Part shown: piece after piece, positions 44,668 through 53,352 of the stretch | Layout: each line of letters begins with the position of its first letter | Position numbering within the stretch: the first letter of the stretch is position 1 | NCBI GenBank assembly: GCA_017561265.1 | Contig: JAFZDJ010000001.1 | Location: forward strand, 1-64,000 | Length of the DNA stretch: 64,000 nt | Direction: 5' to 3' | Origin: Bacteroidales bacterium | GTDB taxonomy: Bacteria > Bacteroidota > Bacteroidia > Bacteroidales > UBA932 | Notes under the pieces: model-generated | Seen by the model: only the letters and a program-made list of their open reading frames with translations | Databases searched by the model: none | Told to the model about the DNA's origin: nothing | Made by a program: the position numbers and the translations under genes

Positions 44668-46842
44668 ATGCCTATAAATCAGACAGCAAACGTCAACACC
44701 GCCCTCATGGAGGCCTATGGCATAGCCACAGGAAAGCGGAACGAGTTCATCACTCCAGAACACCTGCTTGCGGGATTCCTCAAGGACAGTGACTTCTGGA
44801 GTGCATTGAGCCGTTGCGGCCGCGCAGAGGAACTTGAGGGCAAGCTATACGATTACATAAACGATCTGGACCGTATTCCAGAAGACATGGAACTTGCCAT
44901 AGAGTTTTCAGCCCAGTTGCAGGAACTCTTCGAAAGAGCAGCAGAGACAGCAGCTTCAGCTATGGCCGGTAGCGTCCAGACCCATCATCTGATATATTCC
45001 ATCTTTCATCTGGAGGAGTCCTTCGCACGGTTTTACCTCGAATCATGTCTGGACTGCTCCATCCCGGACTTCCTTAACTCTCTCATCGGACTTGCGGAAG
45101 AAACAGGAGAGGCAGGAGAAGGCGGCATATCTGACGAACGATGGATAAGATATTTCAGACCGGTAGAGCCGCAGAGCGACCTTATAGGACGTAAGGATGA
45201 AATAGCCGGAGTCATGAGGATACTATGCCGTAAGACAAAGAGCAATGCCCTCCTCGTAGGTGGACGCGGCGTAGGCAAGACAGCTGTCGCCAGAGGAATA
45301 GCATCACTCCTCAACGAGGGCAATGTACCTGAGAAGCTGAAAGGATGCTCACTCATGGAACTCAATACCGCAATGCTTCTTAGCGGAACTCAGTACAGGG
45401 GGGATCTGGAAGGACGCGTCCAGAATGTAATGGATGCCGTTGCGCAGGAGGAAGAAGTCATCGTATATATAGACGAGCTTCGTTCTTTAGGAGGCATGAG
45501 CAAGATGGAAGATGGCAGCAAGGACATACTAAGTCTATTGATCCCATACTTCAAGTCAGGCAATATAAAGTTCATCATATCAGCAACTCCGGAAGACATG
45601 AAGCGCCTTAGCTCCACAGACAACGGAGCAGCCGGACTCTTCCGTCAGATAGATATCGACGAACCTGGAGACGAAGATGCTGAAAAGATTCTGAAAGGCA
45701 TTCTGCCGGGACTGTCCGAATATCATGGCGTCAGCTATGACAAAGGCACCATAACTCATGCGATAGGTCTGAGCAGAAGATACATCCTCGACCGATGCCT
45801 GCCTGACAAGGCTGTCGATCTTCTTGACGAGGCCGGAGCCTTGGCAGAAACATGCAATGGAAAGACTGTCACAAAAAAGACAATCGACAAGGCTTTGGCA
45901 GACATTTGCAGGATTGACGTAGAGGCATCGGAAGGCGACACAAAGGACGATCTCTTCAATATGGAGGAACGCCTTGGACAGAAGATATATGGTCAGGAAA
46001 AGGCAATCAAGACCATTACAGAGGCAATCCTCATGTCAAAGGCCGGACTTCTGGACAGTGACAAGACAATCGGTAACTTCCTCTTTGTAGGTCCTACAGG
46101 AGTCGGAAAGACGGAGCTGTCCAAGGTTCTTGCAAGACAGTTGCACGTTCCTCTGCATAGATTCGACATGAGCGAATATTCCGAGAAGCATTCGGTAGCC
46201 AAGCTCATAGGCTCCCCTGCAGGCTATGTAGGATACGATGACGGAGGCATACTGACCGACACAGTGCGGAAGAATCCTTACTGCGTACTGCTTCTTGACG
46301 AGATTGAAAAGGCTCATGAAGACATCTACAACCTCCTGCTCCAGGTGATGGACTATGCTGTGATAAGCGACAACAAGGGCAGGAAGGTGGATTTCAGGAA
46401 CGTGGTCCTCATCATGACATCCAATGCAGGAGCACGCTATGCCCACAAGGCGTCGGTAGGATTCGAACGCAAGGTGAAAGCCGGCGAGGCAATGGCCAAG
46501 GAGGTGAAGAACGTATTCGCTCCCGAGTTCATCAACAGACTTACCTCTGTCGTGGTATTCAATGACATGGACGAAAAAATGGCCGGACTTATCCTTGACG
46601 ACAAGATCCGCAAGCTTGAAGAAAGACTGAAAGCCAGAAACGTAAAGATGGAAATCGAGCCTGAAGCCTACAGGAAGCTTCTCAAGGAAGGATTCTCTCC
46701 TGAATACGGAGCACGTGAGATAGAGCGTGTCCTGAATGCAAGGCTCACCCCTCTCCTCATGCGCGAAATCCTTTTCGGAGGTCACAAGGGAGGATTCAAG
46801 GCAGTGATAAAGGCAACAGAAGACGGATTTGAAATCGCATGA
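44668..46842 (+). CDS. clpA: ATP-dependent Clp protease ATP-binding subunit ClpA
   Basis: A 724-residue AAA+ unfoldase. The N-domain (about 1-140, double Clp_N repeat) includes the ClpS-binding face. D1 has Walker A GGRGVGKTA, and D2 has GPTGVGKTE and Walker B VLLLDEIEKAH. There is no long middle domain as in ClpB, and the length matches ClpA. It would unfold proteins for ClpP, which is not encoded in the window. Operon position between M13 and aat supports an N-degron role. Its stop overlaps the aat start (ATGA). Confidence 0.93.
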   Translation: MPINQTANVNTALMEAYGIATGKRNEFITPEHLLAGFLKDSDFWSALSRCGRAEELEGKLYDYINDLDRIPEDMELAIEFSAQLQELFERAAETAASAMAGSVQTHHLIYSIFHLEESFARFYLESCLDCSIPDFLNSLIGLAEETGEAGEGGISDERWIRYFRPVEPQSDLIGRKDEIAGVMRILCRKTKSNALLVGGRGVGKTAVARGIASLLNEGNVPEKLKGCSLMELNTAMLLSGTQYRGDLEGRVQNVMDAVAQEEEVIVYIDELRSLGGMSKMEDGSKDILSLLIPYFKSGNIKFIISATPEDMKRLSSTDNGAAGLFRQIDIDEPGDEDAEKILKGILPGLSEYHGVSYDKGTITHAIGLSRRYILDRCLPDKAVDLLDEAGALAETCNGKTVTKKTIDKALADICRIDVEASEGDTKDDLFNMEERLGQKIYGQEKAIKTITEAILMSKAGLLDSDKTIGNFLFVGPTGVGKTELSKVLARQLHVPLHRFDMSEYSEKHSVAKLIGSPAGYVGYDDGGILTDTVRKNPYCVLLLDEIEKAHEDIYNLLLQVMDYAVISDNKGRKVDFRNVVLIMTSNAGARYAHKASVGFERKVKAGEAMAKEVKNVFAPEFINRLTSVVVFNDMDEKMAGLILDDKIRKLEERLKARNVKMEIEPEAYRKLLKEGFSPEYGAREIERVLNARLTPLLMREILFGGHKGGFKAVIKATEDGFEIA

Positions 46843-47504
46843 TATTCCAGCTTGACCATACAGATACATTCCCCGACCCAAGATACGGAAATGCCGACGG
46901 CTTCTATGCTGTCGGCGGGGAAATCACGCCAGAGCGGCTCGCAAAGGCATATCCGATGGGGATATTCCCCTACTTTGCCTTCCGCCATGAACCGATAATA
47001 TGGTGGGCACCACAGGAAAGGTTCGTGATCCACACGGATGAAATCCATGTATCCCATTCCATGAGGAACATGATGAACAAAAGAAAATATCACTGCACGA
47101 TCAACGAGGCATTTGCCGATGTTCTGGCAGGCTGTGCCTCCACTGACAACCGCATCGACGAAGACAACGCATGGTTAGGTCCCGACCTCCTTGACACATG
47201 GATGCTGCTCAACGAGGAGGGACATGCGAAAAGCGTCGAGGTGTGGGAAGGAGATGAGCTTGTGGGAGGTCTTTATGGATTCGTATGCGGACGCGCCTTC
47301 ATCGGAGACAGCATGTTCTCCCTGGTGCCGAGTGCATCCAAGCTTGCTATGATACACCTTGCCCGACACATGCAGGCTCAGGGAGGAGGCATAATCGACT
47401 GCCAGCTTGAAACCCCTCATCTCAAGTCGATGGGAGCCCGCTACATCTCATACGATGATTATCTGAATTCAACTTCCTCTCCGGAAAAGATTCAATGGCC
47501 CTGA
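46839..47504 (+). CDS. aat: Leucyl/phenylalanyl-tRNA--protein transferase
   Basis: A 221-residue Aat enzyme: FYAVGGEITPERLAKAYPMGIFPYF, IIWWAPQER, KSVEVWEGDELVGGLYGF, FIGDSMFS and IIDCQLETPHLKSMGA are all present in order. It adds Leu or Phe from tRNA to proteins starting with Lys or Arg, making ligands for ClpS. It overlaps clpA by 4 bases, which suggests coupled translation. The 3' end overlaps the convergent aldolase gene by 13 bases with no terminator between. Confidence 0.95.
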   Translation: MIFQLDHTDTFPDPRYGNADGFYAVGGEITPERLAKAYPMGIFPYFAFRHEPIIWWAPQERFVIHTDEIHVSHSMRNMMNKRKYHCTINEAFADVLAGCASTDNRIDEDNAWLGPDLLDTWMLLNEEGHAKSVEVWEGDELVGGLYGFVCGRAFIGDSMFSLVPSASKLAMIHLARHMQAQGGGIIDCQLETPHLKSMGARYISYDDYLNSTSSPEKIQWP

Positions 47505-48526
47505 AGAGCTGCGATAAGCGCATCCACCGCCTCAGGACGGGTAGCCCAGCTTGTGCAGAAACGCACTGTACTGTGATCTTCATCAATCTTCTGCCAGAAT
47601 GAGAAAAGGAAATCCTCTGAAAGTCTTTCAAGAGTAGCATTATCCACTACAGGGAACTGCTGGTTCGAAGGACTGTCCACCAGAAATCCGTAACCACAGC
47701 TCCTGAATGCGTCACGGATACGCATGGCCTGAGTCACCGCATGCCTTGAAAGCTGGAAATACAGACCGTCCTCGAACAAGGTCAGGAACTGTATGCCGAG
47801 AAGACGTCCTTTGGCAAGCATGCCTCCATTCTGCTTTATGAAATATCTGAAATCCTTCTTCAGAGCATCATTCACAATCACTACGGCTTCTCCGAAGAGC
47901 GCTCCCTGCTTGGTGCCTCCGAGATAGAATACATCCGCAAGGGAAGCTATATCCGAAAGCGTAACATCACAGCCTTCCGATGCCAGACCATAGCCCATGC
48001 GCGCACCATCTATGAACAAGGGCAGACCATATTCACGGCATACCTCACTGATGGCCTTGAGCTGAGCCAAAGAGTATATCGTTCCCACTTCTGAAGAGAA
48101 TGAAATATACACCATACCCGGCTGGACCATATGCTCCGGTCCGTCTTCCGCGAAATGGCTTTCCATAGCCTGGCGTATCTGCTCCGCTGCAAGAAGCCCG
48201 TTCTCAGCCGGCATGGCAAGAACCTTATGACCGCTGTGCTCTATTGCACCTGTTTCATGGACATTGATATGTCCGGTCGCAGCACAAAGGACTCCCTGAT
48301 GAGGACGGAGGACAGATGATATGACAGTAGCATTTGCCTGGGTTCCTCCCACGAGGAAATGCACATCGACATCATCACGTCCGACAGCCTTCTTCACCGC
48401 TTCACGAGCTGAGGCACAATAATGATCCTCCCCATATCCCACTGTCTGCTCGAAGTTCGTCTCCATCATGCGTTCCATGATACGAGGGTGAGCGCCTTCA
48501 TTATAATCGCATTGAAACTGATACAT
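47492..48526 (-). CDS. Threonine aldolase / beta-eliminating lyase family enzyme
   Basis: A 344-residue PLP enzyme of fold type I. FLVGGTQANATVIS is near the PLP phosphate site, PLFIDGARMGYGL carries the PLP-binding Asp, and FYLGGTKQGALFGE has the Schiff-base Lys. This pattern is that of low-specificity L-threonine aldolases (threonine to glycine and acetaldehyde). Phenylserine or allo-threonine cleavage is also possible. A -7 box lies at 48549-48556. Confidence 0.88.
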   Translation of the reverse strand: MYQFQCDYNEGAHPRIMERMMETNFEQTVGYGEDHYCASAREAVKKAVGRDDVDVHFLVGGTQANATVISSVLRPHQGVLCAATGHINVHETGAIEHSGHKVLAMPAENGLLAAEQIRQAMESHFAEDGPEHMVQPGMVYISFSSEVGTIYSLAQLKAISEVCREYGLPLFIDGARMGYGLASEGCDVTLSDIASLADVFYLGGTKQGALFGEAVVIVNDALKKDFRYFIKQNGGMLAKGRLLGIQFLTLFEDGLYFQLSRHAVTQAMRIRDAFRSCGYGFLVDSPSNQQFPVVDNATLERLSEDFLFSFWQKIDEDHSTVRFCTSWATRPEAVDALIAALQGH

Positions 48527-48548
48527 AAGATTCTGATTTTATAGTCAG

Positions 48549-48556
48549 CAAATATA
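48549..48556 (-). promoter_or_regulatory. -7 element for the aldolase gene
   Basis: On the minus strand TATATTTG, a perfect TAnnTTTG, 22 bases before the start codon. No clear -33. Confidence 0.5.
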
Positions 48557-48578
48557 CCAAACTCTTTCCTATTTTACC

Positions 48579-48586
48579 TATCTTTG
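48579..48586 (+). promoter_or_regulatory. -7 element for the DUF4250 gene
   Basis: TATCTTTG fits TAnnTTTG and lies 21 bases before the ATG at 48608. It is back-to-back with the aldolase promoter. Confidence 0.5.
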
Positions 48587-48607
48587 TGCAGATAAAATTC
48601 TAACGAC

Positions 48608-48787
48608 ATGACATACTATCCGAAAGATCCTGCAATGCTGATGAGCTGGATAAACCTGAAGCTCCGAGACTTCTACGGCGACCTGAACGAGCTGTGTGAC
48701 GACCTGGAAATCGACAAAGACGATGTCATATCCATCCTTGAACAGGCCGGATATGAGTATAATGACCAGTTACACAAGGTATGGTAG
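48608..48787 (+). CDS. Small DUF4250-family protein
   Basis: A 59-residue protein with the family pattern: YPKDPAMLMSWINLKLRDFY, then LNELCDDLEIDKDDVISIL and GYEYNDQLHKVW. The central part looks like a small helix-turn-helix-like fold, and the same layout is common in Firmicutes and Bacteroidetes. Function is unknown. It stands alone between the aldolase and the symporter genes. Confidence 0.85.
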   Translation: MTYYPKDPAMLMSWINLKLRDFYGDLNELCDDLEIDKDDVISILEQAGYEYNDQLHKVW

Positions 48788-48861
48788 CACATTCAGCATA
48801 ATTCACTGATAATAAGCAGATAAAACAAAAAGATTAGTACTATTAACATTTTTGTTAACCT

Positions 48862-50031
48862 ATGAAGAAGCTTAAAATAGGCCTTCTTGGCAAGATCATC
48901 ATAGCCATTGCGCTTGGAGTCGGGCTCGGACTTGCAGCCCCTGCATGGATGGTGAGGCTGTTCCTCACATTCAACGGCATATTCAGCCAGTTTCTCGGCT
49001 TCGCCATACCTCTGATCATACTCGGCCTGGTGGCTCCGGCAATCTCGGACATCGGAAAGACGGCGGGCAAGATGCTTCTTGTAACCGTAGCCATTGCATA
49101 TGGTTCCACCATCTTCTCCGGGCTGGTCTCATACTTCACGGGAGCCGCTCTTTTCCCCGGAATGATACAGGGAGGTTCATCCCTCCAGGAGGTCGCATCT
49201 ACGACAGAGCTGTCGCCATATTTCACGGTGACCATACCTCCTCTTATGAACGTGATGACTGCTCTGATCCTCGCATTTACCTTGGGACTCGGACTCGCCG
49301 CACTCGACCGCCACACGCTGAAGGATGCCGTTCATGATTTCGAGGAAGTGATCATCAAGACCATAAAGTCAGCAATCATTCCCCTGCTGCCGCTATACAT
49401 CTTCGGAATATTCCTCAACATGACTTATGTAGGTCAGGTATTCTCAATCCTGACAGTATTCATCAAGATCATCGGCATAATATTCATCATCCACATAGGT
49501 ATACTTATACTCCAGTTCTCGATAGCGGGAGGCTTTGTAAAGAAGAATCCGTTCAAGCTCCTGTGGAACATGCTCCCCGCATATTTCACAGCACTCGGCA
49601 CACAGTCGTCTGCAGCAACCATACCTGTGACTCTGGAACAGACCCGCAGGAACGGAGTTTCCGAGGACATCGCAGGATTCACGATCCCTCTATGCTCTAC
49701 GATCCATATGTCCGGCAGTACGCTCAAGATCGTCGCATGTGCTCTTGCCCTTATGATAATGAAGGGCATGCATTATGACTTCGGAATGATGTTCGGATTC
49801 ATCTGCATGCTGGGCATAACCATGGTCGCAGCTCCCGGAGTACCCGGAGGAGCCATCATGGCATCACTCGGACTCCTCCAGTCAATGCTTGGCTTCGACG
49901 AGGAAGCACAAGCCCTCATGATTGCCCTATATATCGCCATGGACAGCTTCGGAACAGCATGCAACGTGACAGGTGACGGAGCCATCTCCATCATCATCGA
50001 CAAACTTATGGGACCTGGAAAGAAGGATTAA
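48862..50031 (+). CDS. Dicarboxylate/amino acid:cation symporter (DAACS family)
   Basis: A 389-residue membrane protein of the GltP/DctA/SstT fold. Eight or more helices are present. The hairpin TALGTQSSAATIPVTLE supplies the serine-rich HP1 tip, and later GVPGGAIMASLG and DSFGTACNVTGDG form HP2 and the TM8 substrate/cation site. The NVTGD motif is typical of sodium-coupled members; substrate may be an amino acid (Ser/Thr or Asp/Glu) or dicarboxylate. A TTAACATTTTTGTTAA palindrome lies just before the start (48845-48860). Its stop overlaps the stop of the convergent porin gene. Confidence 0.9.
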   Translation: MKKLKIGLLGKIIIAIALGVGLGLAAPAWMVRLFLTFNGIFSQFLGFAIPLIILGLVAPAISDIGKTAGKMLLVTVAIAYGSTIFSGLVSYFTGAALFPGMIQGGSSLQEVASTTELSPYFTVTIPPLMNVMTALILAFTLGLGLAALDRHTLKDAVHDFEEVIIKTIKSAIIPLLPLYIFGIFLNMTYVGQVFSILTVFIKIIGIIFIIHIGILILQFSIAGGFVKKNPFKLLWNMLPAYFTALGTQSSAATIPVTLEQTRRNGVSEDIAGFTIPLCSTIHMSGSTLKIVACALALMIMKGMHYDFGMMFGFICMLGITMVAAPGVPGGAIMASLGLLQSMLGFDEEAQALMIALYIAMDSFGTACNVTGDGAISIIIDKLMGPGKKD

Positions 50032-51245
50032 AGGACAGGCATCACATAGACAAGACCTATGGAAGCGCGCTGGGTATGAGGCATATATGCATTCAAGCTC
50101 AGCGCGTTCTCTGTAAGATGATGTCCATGATAGACATAATGGGCAAAGATCTTGAGTCCTTCCTCCTTAGTGAAAGGAAACCATTCAAGACAAGCCTGGG
50201 CATTCCATGAAGTCAGATACCTTCCCTTTGCAAAGAAACCGTTCGCATCATAAACGCTTGCTGTCTCATAGGCTCCCTTGATATAGCCGTTCCATTTGGG
50301 ATGGAACTGATAGTCAAAGTCAGCTATGACTGTAAAATGCTGCACATTCTGAGCTGTTACAGGAATATGGCCGTTTCCAAGCCCCTGAAGCGTCGTGATG
50401 CGCTGCTGGCTGTCTACTCCTTCCCGGGAGTAAAGAACATCAAGATAAGCCACTACAGGGCCTTTTTCATAGATGTTTCCGCACATCAGATAATAAATAT
50501 TCTTATCCTTGGCCTGATTACCTGCAGAAGCGGAGTACATAAGATGAATGCTTCTGTCGGCAAACCAGCCGTTCCAGTTAGCCGTGGCAAGCATAGGCAG
50601 CTTTGAAGGCCTGATATCGGCAGGCAGGCCGTAGACATAATGATCATCGTCGCTTCCGCTCCTGATATTGGTAAGCTGAAGACTGAACTGCTGGTCAGGA
50701 TCTGGCATGAGTACCCCCATGATTCCAGCCTGATATACGGGAACATTATTGTTGAAATTACAGAATTCCCTCACCTCAAGAGCATTGAGGTAGCCTTCAT
50801 AGCCAGCCAGATTCACAAACTGCTTTCCAGCTACAAGCTCGAAGAAATCACTGTGGTGCCACTTGATGTTAGCATACTCGATCGATGAAGAGAGATTGTC
50901 TACAGAATACGGGTTGCTGTATCTGTTGAAGGACTGACGGAAATGATAGGAAAGGTTCTGATTGAGCCTTCCGTACATTTCCAGTCTCACTCTATTCAGC
51001 TTGAAGGAAACCTCATCAAAATTTCCTTCGGTAAAATATGCATTGGTAGAGGTTACGAATTCCAGATTGATATGCGAAGTTATCCGGCGGGGATGGTAAT
51101 CTCCCCACTTGGCAGAATCCCTCTGCGCAATCATGCGCTCTATCATGGAAGGAATGGAATCCCTTTCAGCAATCAACGTCTTGACGTTCTGTGCATGAGC
51201 CATGAGCGGGAGCATCATGGCCAATATCATAATGAGTTTCTTCAT
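50028..51245 (-). CDS. Outer-membrane porin, OprO/P-like, second copy
   Basis: A 405-residue protein with a signal peptide (MKKLIMILAMMLPLMAHAQ), a short helical/charged stretch (VKTLIAERDSIPSMIERMIAQRD), then a beta-barrel with strands such as SYHFRQSFNRYSNPY, FELVAGKQFVNLAGYEGYLN and AGIMGVLMPDPDQQFSLQL. The N-terminal region may form a short coiled coil. It resembles the porin at 236-1264 in the GKQ...GYE strand but is longer. Substrate unknown; it faces the dicarboxylate symporter gene tail to tail. Confidence 0.72.
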   Translation of the reverse strand: MKKLIMILAMMLPLMAHAQNVKTLIAERDSIPSMIERMIAQRDSAKWGDYHPRRITSHINLEFVTSTNAYFTEGNFDEVSFKLNRVRLEMYGRLNQNLSYHFRQSFNRYSNPYSVDNLSSSIEYANIKWHHSDFFELVAGKQFVNLAGYEGYLNALEVREFCNFNNNVPVYQAGIMGVLMPDPDQQFSLQLTNIRSGSDDDHYVYGLPADIRPSKLPMLATANWNGWFADRSIHLMYSASAGNQAKDKNIYYLMCGNIYEKGPVVAYLDVLYSREGVDSQQRITTLQGLGNGHIPVTAQNVQHFTVIADFDYQFHPKWNGYIKGAYETASVYDANGFFAKGRYLTSWNAQACLEWFPFTKEEGLKIFAHYVYHGHHLTENALSLNAYMPHTQRASIGLVYVMPVL

Positions 51246-51266
51246 AAGCGATTCTTTTCAAGACCG

Positions 51267-51274
51267 CAAAGATA
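51267..51274 (-). promoter_or_regulatory. -7 element for the second porin gene
   Basis: On the minus strand TATCTTTG, 21 bases before the start codon. It lies in the 42-base gap after the GtrA gene. Confidence 0.5.
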
Positions 51275-51287
51275 GCCAAAAAAACGC

Positions 51288-51704
51288 TCATCTGAAAATC
51301 ACCCGGTCGCTCATCACGAAATTAACAATACCAGAAACACAAAGTGCTATAAGATTGCATATTACAACATCCCATCCAAACAAAAACTTAAAGAACAGAA
51401 GCAACCCCATCTTCAGCAAAAAAGTCATTGTGCATGACAGATTGTACAACAGATATCTGCTCATGAAAGTCCTTGCATTGCCTATATCCATCCTATCCTT
51501 CCAGATTAAGAAGAACGAACATATGAAATTGAAAAGGACGGCACATTCAAATGAAATGAACGGGGAAAGAAGATATTCCCCGGCAAATGAATGGAAAACA
51601 TGATGAGAGACAAGCCAGAGCACGGCCGTATCTACGACCGTACCCGCAGCACTGACCAGTACATACTTCGGTATCCTTAGTGCCGTTTCAACCTTCCGTC
51701 CCAT
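51288..51704 (-). CDS. GtrA-family membrane protein
   Basis: A 138-residue protein with four membrane helices and the GtrA pattern: PKYVLVSAAGTVVDTAVLWL, FECAVLFNFICSFFLIW and RYLLYNLSCTMTFLLKMGLL. GtrA-type proteins are thought to move polyprenyl-linked sugars across the membrane or support glycosyltransferases. Its start overlaps the CDP-alcohol phosphotransferase gene by 28 bases, and it is the last gene of the sigma-factor operon. Confidence 0.88.
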   Translation of the reverse strand: MGRKVETALRIPKYVLVSAAGTVVDTAVLWLVSHHVFHSFAGEYLLSPFISFECAVLFNFICSFFLIWKDRMDIGNARTFMSRYLLYNLSCTMTFLLKMGLLLFFKFLFGWDVVICNLIALCVSGIVNFVMSDRVIFR

Positions 51705-52396
51705 TTTCTCACCGGATCAACCTTAGCGTACTCCTTGGCATCTACAACAAAATTCTGAACATATATAGCAATTAGTATCAATAAGATAACAATACCTACA
51801 TAATCAAACACTCCAAGCGAAACAACATTTCCCCAAAGGGTGATTGAAGCAGAATAATCACGAAGAGGATATATATAGATGAACAGAGTATTCACTACTA
51901 TCATAATAAGACGGAACTCAGTAGGACCGAGGCCTGCGAAGGTGAGCTTGAATTCCCCTTTAAGATGAGCATTGATATAGACAGAAATGGAAAGGAGCAG
52001 ATATACCGACAGGACAGCCATCGCAATCGGAAGAAGAAGCAGCTTTGAAAGGCCGGCTCCGATGCAGATGACAGACATAGTCACCCCGTCAACACAATGA
52101 TCGAGGTAGAATCCATAGACAGGACGCTGGAGGTCTCTCACCCTGGCCAAGGTTCCGTCCAGAGAATCTCCGTACCAGTTCAGAAAAAAGCCGAACGACG
52201 CCAGCCAGAGCCACCGGACATCAACATTCGAAAGAATATAACCGACAGCAACGACAAGCGCTCCTACTACCCCTAAAAGGGTAAGCCTGTCCGAAGTCAT
52301 CCATTCAGGCTGTCTTTCCGCCAGCCACACCAGCACCTTCTTTTCCGCTGCATTCAAGACCGAAGTCTGAATCCTCCTTGATTGTTCCTTCTGCAT
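51677..52396 (-). CDS. CDP-alcohol phosphatidyltransferase family protein
   Basis: A 239-residue membrane enzyme with six helices. The catalytic signature D-x2-DG-x2-AR-x8-G-x3-D-x3-D is intact in DSLDGTLARVRD and GFYLDHCVDG. The family joins a CDP-activated lipid or alcohol to an acceptor alcohol (phospholipid head groups, inositol phosphate); the product cannot be told. It lies 7 bases after the small membrane protein and overlaps GtrA, pointing to an envelope lipid or glycolipid pathway under control of the sigma factor. Confidence 0.88.
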   Translation of the reverse strand: MQKEQSRRIQTSVLNAAEKKVLVWLAERQPEWMTSDRLTLLGVVGALVVAVGYILSNVDVRWLWLASFGFFLNWYGDSLDGTLARVRDLQRPVYGFYLDHCVDGVTMSVICIGAGLSKLLLLPIAMAVLSVYLLLSISVYINAHLKGEFKLTFAGLGPTEFRLIMIVVNTLFIYIYPLRDYSASITLWGNVVSLGVFDYVGIVILLILIAIYVQNFVVDAKEYAKVDPVRKWDGRLKRH

Positions 52397-52403
52397 AACC
52401 CGA

Positions 52404-52634
52404 TTATTTTAACAAGATTTCCAAAATGACAGCACCTAGCATACATATAGTCACGACTGCCGATGCAAGGGCCAGTTTCTTGAGAATTATCAATAACGTC
52501 TGCATCTCCGACTTCTCGACAGCATTTTTCAGTATGGTCCTTTTCAAAGCCGAGGCATCCGGATGTTCTCCTGTCACTTTAACAAGAAAGCGGACATAAG
52601 CTGAATAATCTATATATTCATCTGACTTTTCCAT
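52404..52634 (-). CDS. Small single-pass membrane protein, possible anti-sigma factor
   Basis: A 76-residue protein starting at ATG 52634 (MEKSDEYIDYSAYVRFLVKV). A longer frame beginning with GTG lies fully inside the sigma gene and is less likely. It has a soluble N-terminal part (about 1-44) and one hydrophobic helix near the end (LALASAVVTICMLGAVILEILL). The start overlaps the sigma-factor gene by 17 bases. Position and topology fit a membrane-tethered anti-sigma factor with no periplasmic sensor domain. No recognisable anti-sigma motif; inference only. Confidence 0.7.
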   Translation of the reverse strand: MEKSDEYIDYSAYVRFLVKVTGEHPDASALKRTILKNAVEKSEMQTLLIILKKLALASAVVTICMLGAVILEILLK

Positions 52635-53205
52635 ATATCTCCAATTCTCGCTTGACACGGTTTCTCGCCGTCCGCAGCTCTCTTACGATTTCATCAAAAT
52701 GCCTTCTTGTCATAACCACAGCCTCATGAACAGAAACCCCTTCAAGCTCACATAGCACATACGCGATCCTTTGTTCGGCTGTAAGCTCTCTGGAGGCACG
52801 GCAGAAAATGACCCAGGTTTCTTTCGTTATATAGTCATCTTCCTGCAAACGTGCCCGAGGAGCCGATTTCTCATACACATCAGGCCGCATGGCAAAAATA
52901 TCGAGCCATCCCCTCCTGCGAAGGTGCCCTAGACAGAAATCGCATGTCATACGGTATATCCATGACTTGACATCAATAACCTCATCATACGAGGCTGAAT
53001 CATTCCAAATAGACATGAAGACAGAACATGTAACTTCATCAGCAGCACCCCTGTCGCATAATATACGATAGGACGTTCTTGCAACCATATCCAGATATTT
53101 TTCCACTATCACTCTGAACATATCCATCCGTCCCCCGGCAACGCTTCTTATAAGATCAGCATCACTGCAACGATTCACCTCTTTATTCATATCATTCATA
53201 TCCAT
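52618..53205 (-). CDS. ECF-type sigma-70 family factor
   Basis: A 195-residue sigma factor. Region 2 covers about residues 14-100 (SDADLIRSVAGGRMDMFRVI to WIYRMTCDFCLGHLRRRG). Region 4 covers about 135-190 (LTAEQRIAYVLCELEGVSVH and RELRTARNRVKREL). The helix-turn-helix in region 4 is degenerate compared with the usual S-x-x-EIA pattern (VSVHEAVVMTRRHFDEI). The ATG at 53205 is chosen over TTG at 53208. It heads an operon with the small membrane protein, CDP-alcohol transferase and GtrA. It is divergent from PspC-PadR-PspC. Confidence 0.82.
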   Translation of the reverse strand: MDMNDMNKEVNRCSDADLIRSVAGGRMDMFRVIVEKYLDMVARTSYRILCDRGAADEVTCSVFMSIWNDSASYDEVIDVKSWIYRMTCDFCLGHLRRRGWLDIFAMRPDVYEKSAPRARLQEDDYITKETWVIFCRASRELTAEQRIAYVLCELEGVSVHEAVVMTRRHFDEIVRELRTARNRVKRELEIYGKVR

Positions 53206-53243
53206 CAACCGGCCGATTCCAAAAATTATTCCTAAAATTTCAG

Positions 53244-53284
53244 TACCTTGTATTGCAAGGTATTCAAAAATTTATATATCTTTG
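53244..53284 (+). promoter_or_regulatory. Promoter and palindrome for the PspC-PadR-PspC operon
   Basis: TTG (53253-53255) and TATCTTTG (53277-53284) are 21 bases apart. TACCTTG (53244-53250) and CAAGGTA (53256-53262) form a 7-base inverted repeat with 5 bases between, covering the -33 box. AGTACCTT occurs at 53243-53250 region and again at 53294-53301. A PadR gene in this operon is a likely candidate to bind here. Confidence 0.6.
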
Positions 53285-53352
53285 CATCATCATAGTACCT
53301 TCCGCATGGAATGACTATTGAAATGAAAGTATGACATTTAACAGATAAAGAC

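Noticed and set aside
46036..46881. 281-codon minus-strand frame opposite clpA
   Set aside because: Overlaps the conserved D2 domain of ClpA and is His/Cys-rich in a way expected from antisense reading.
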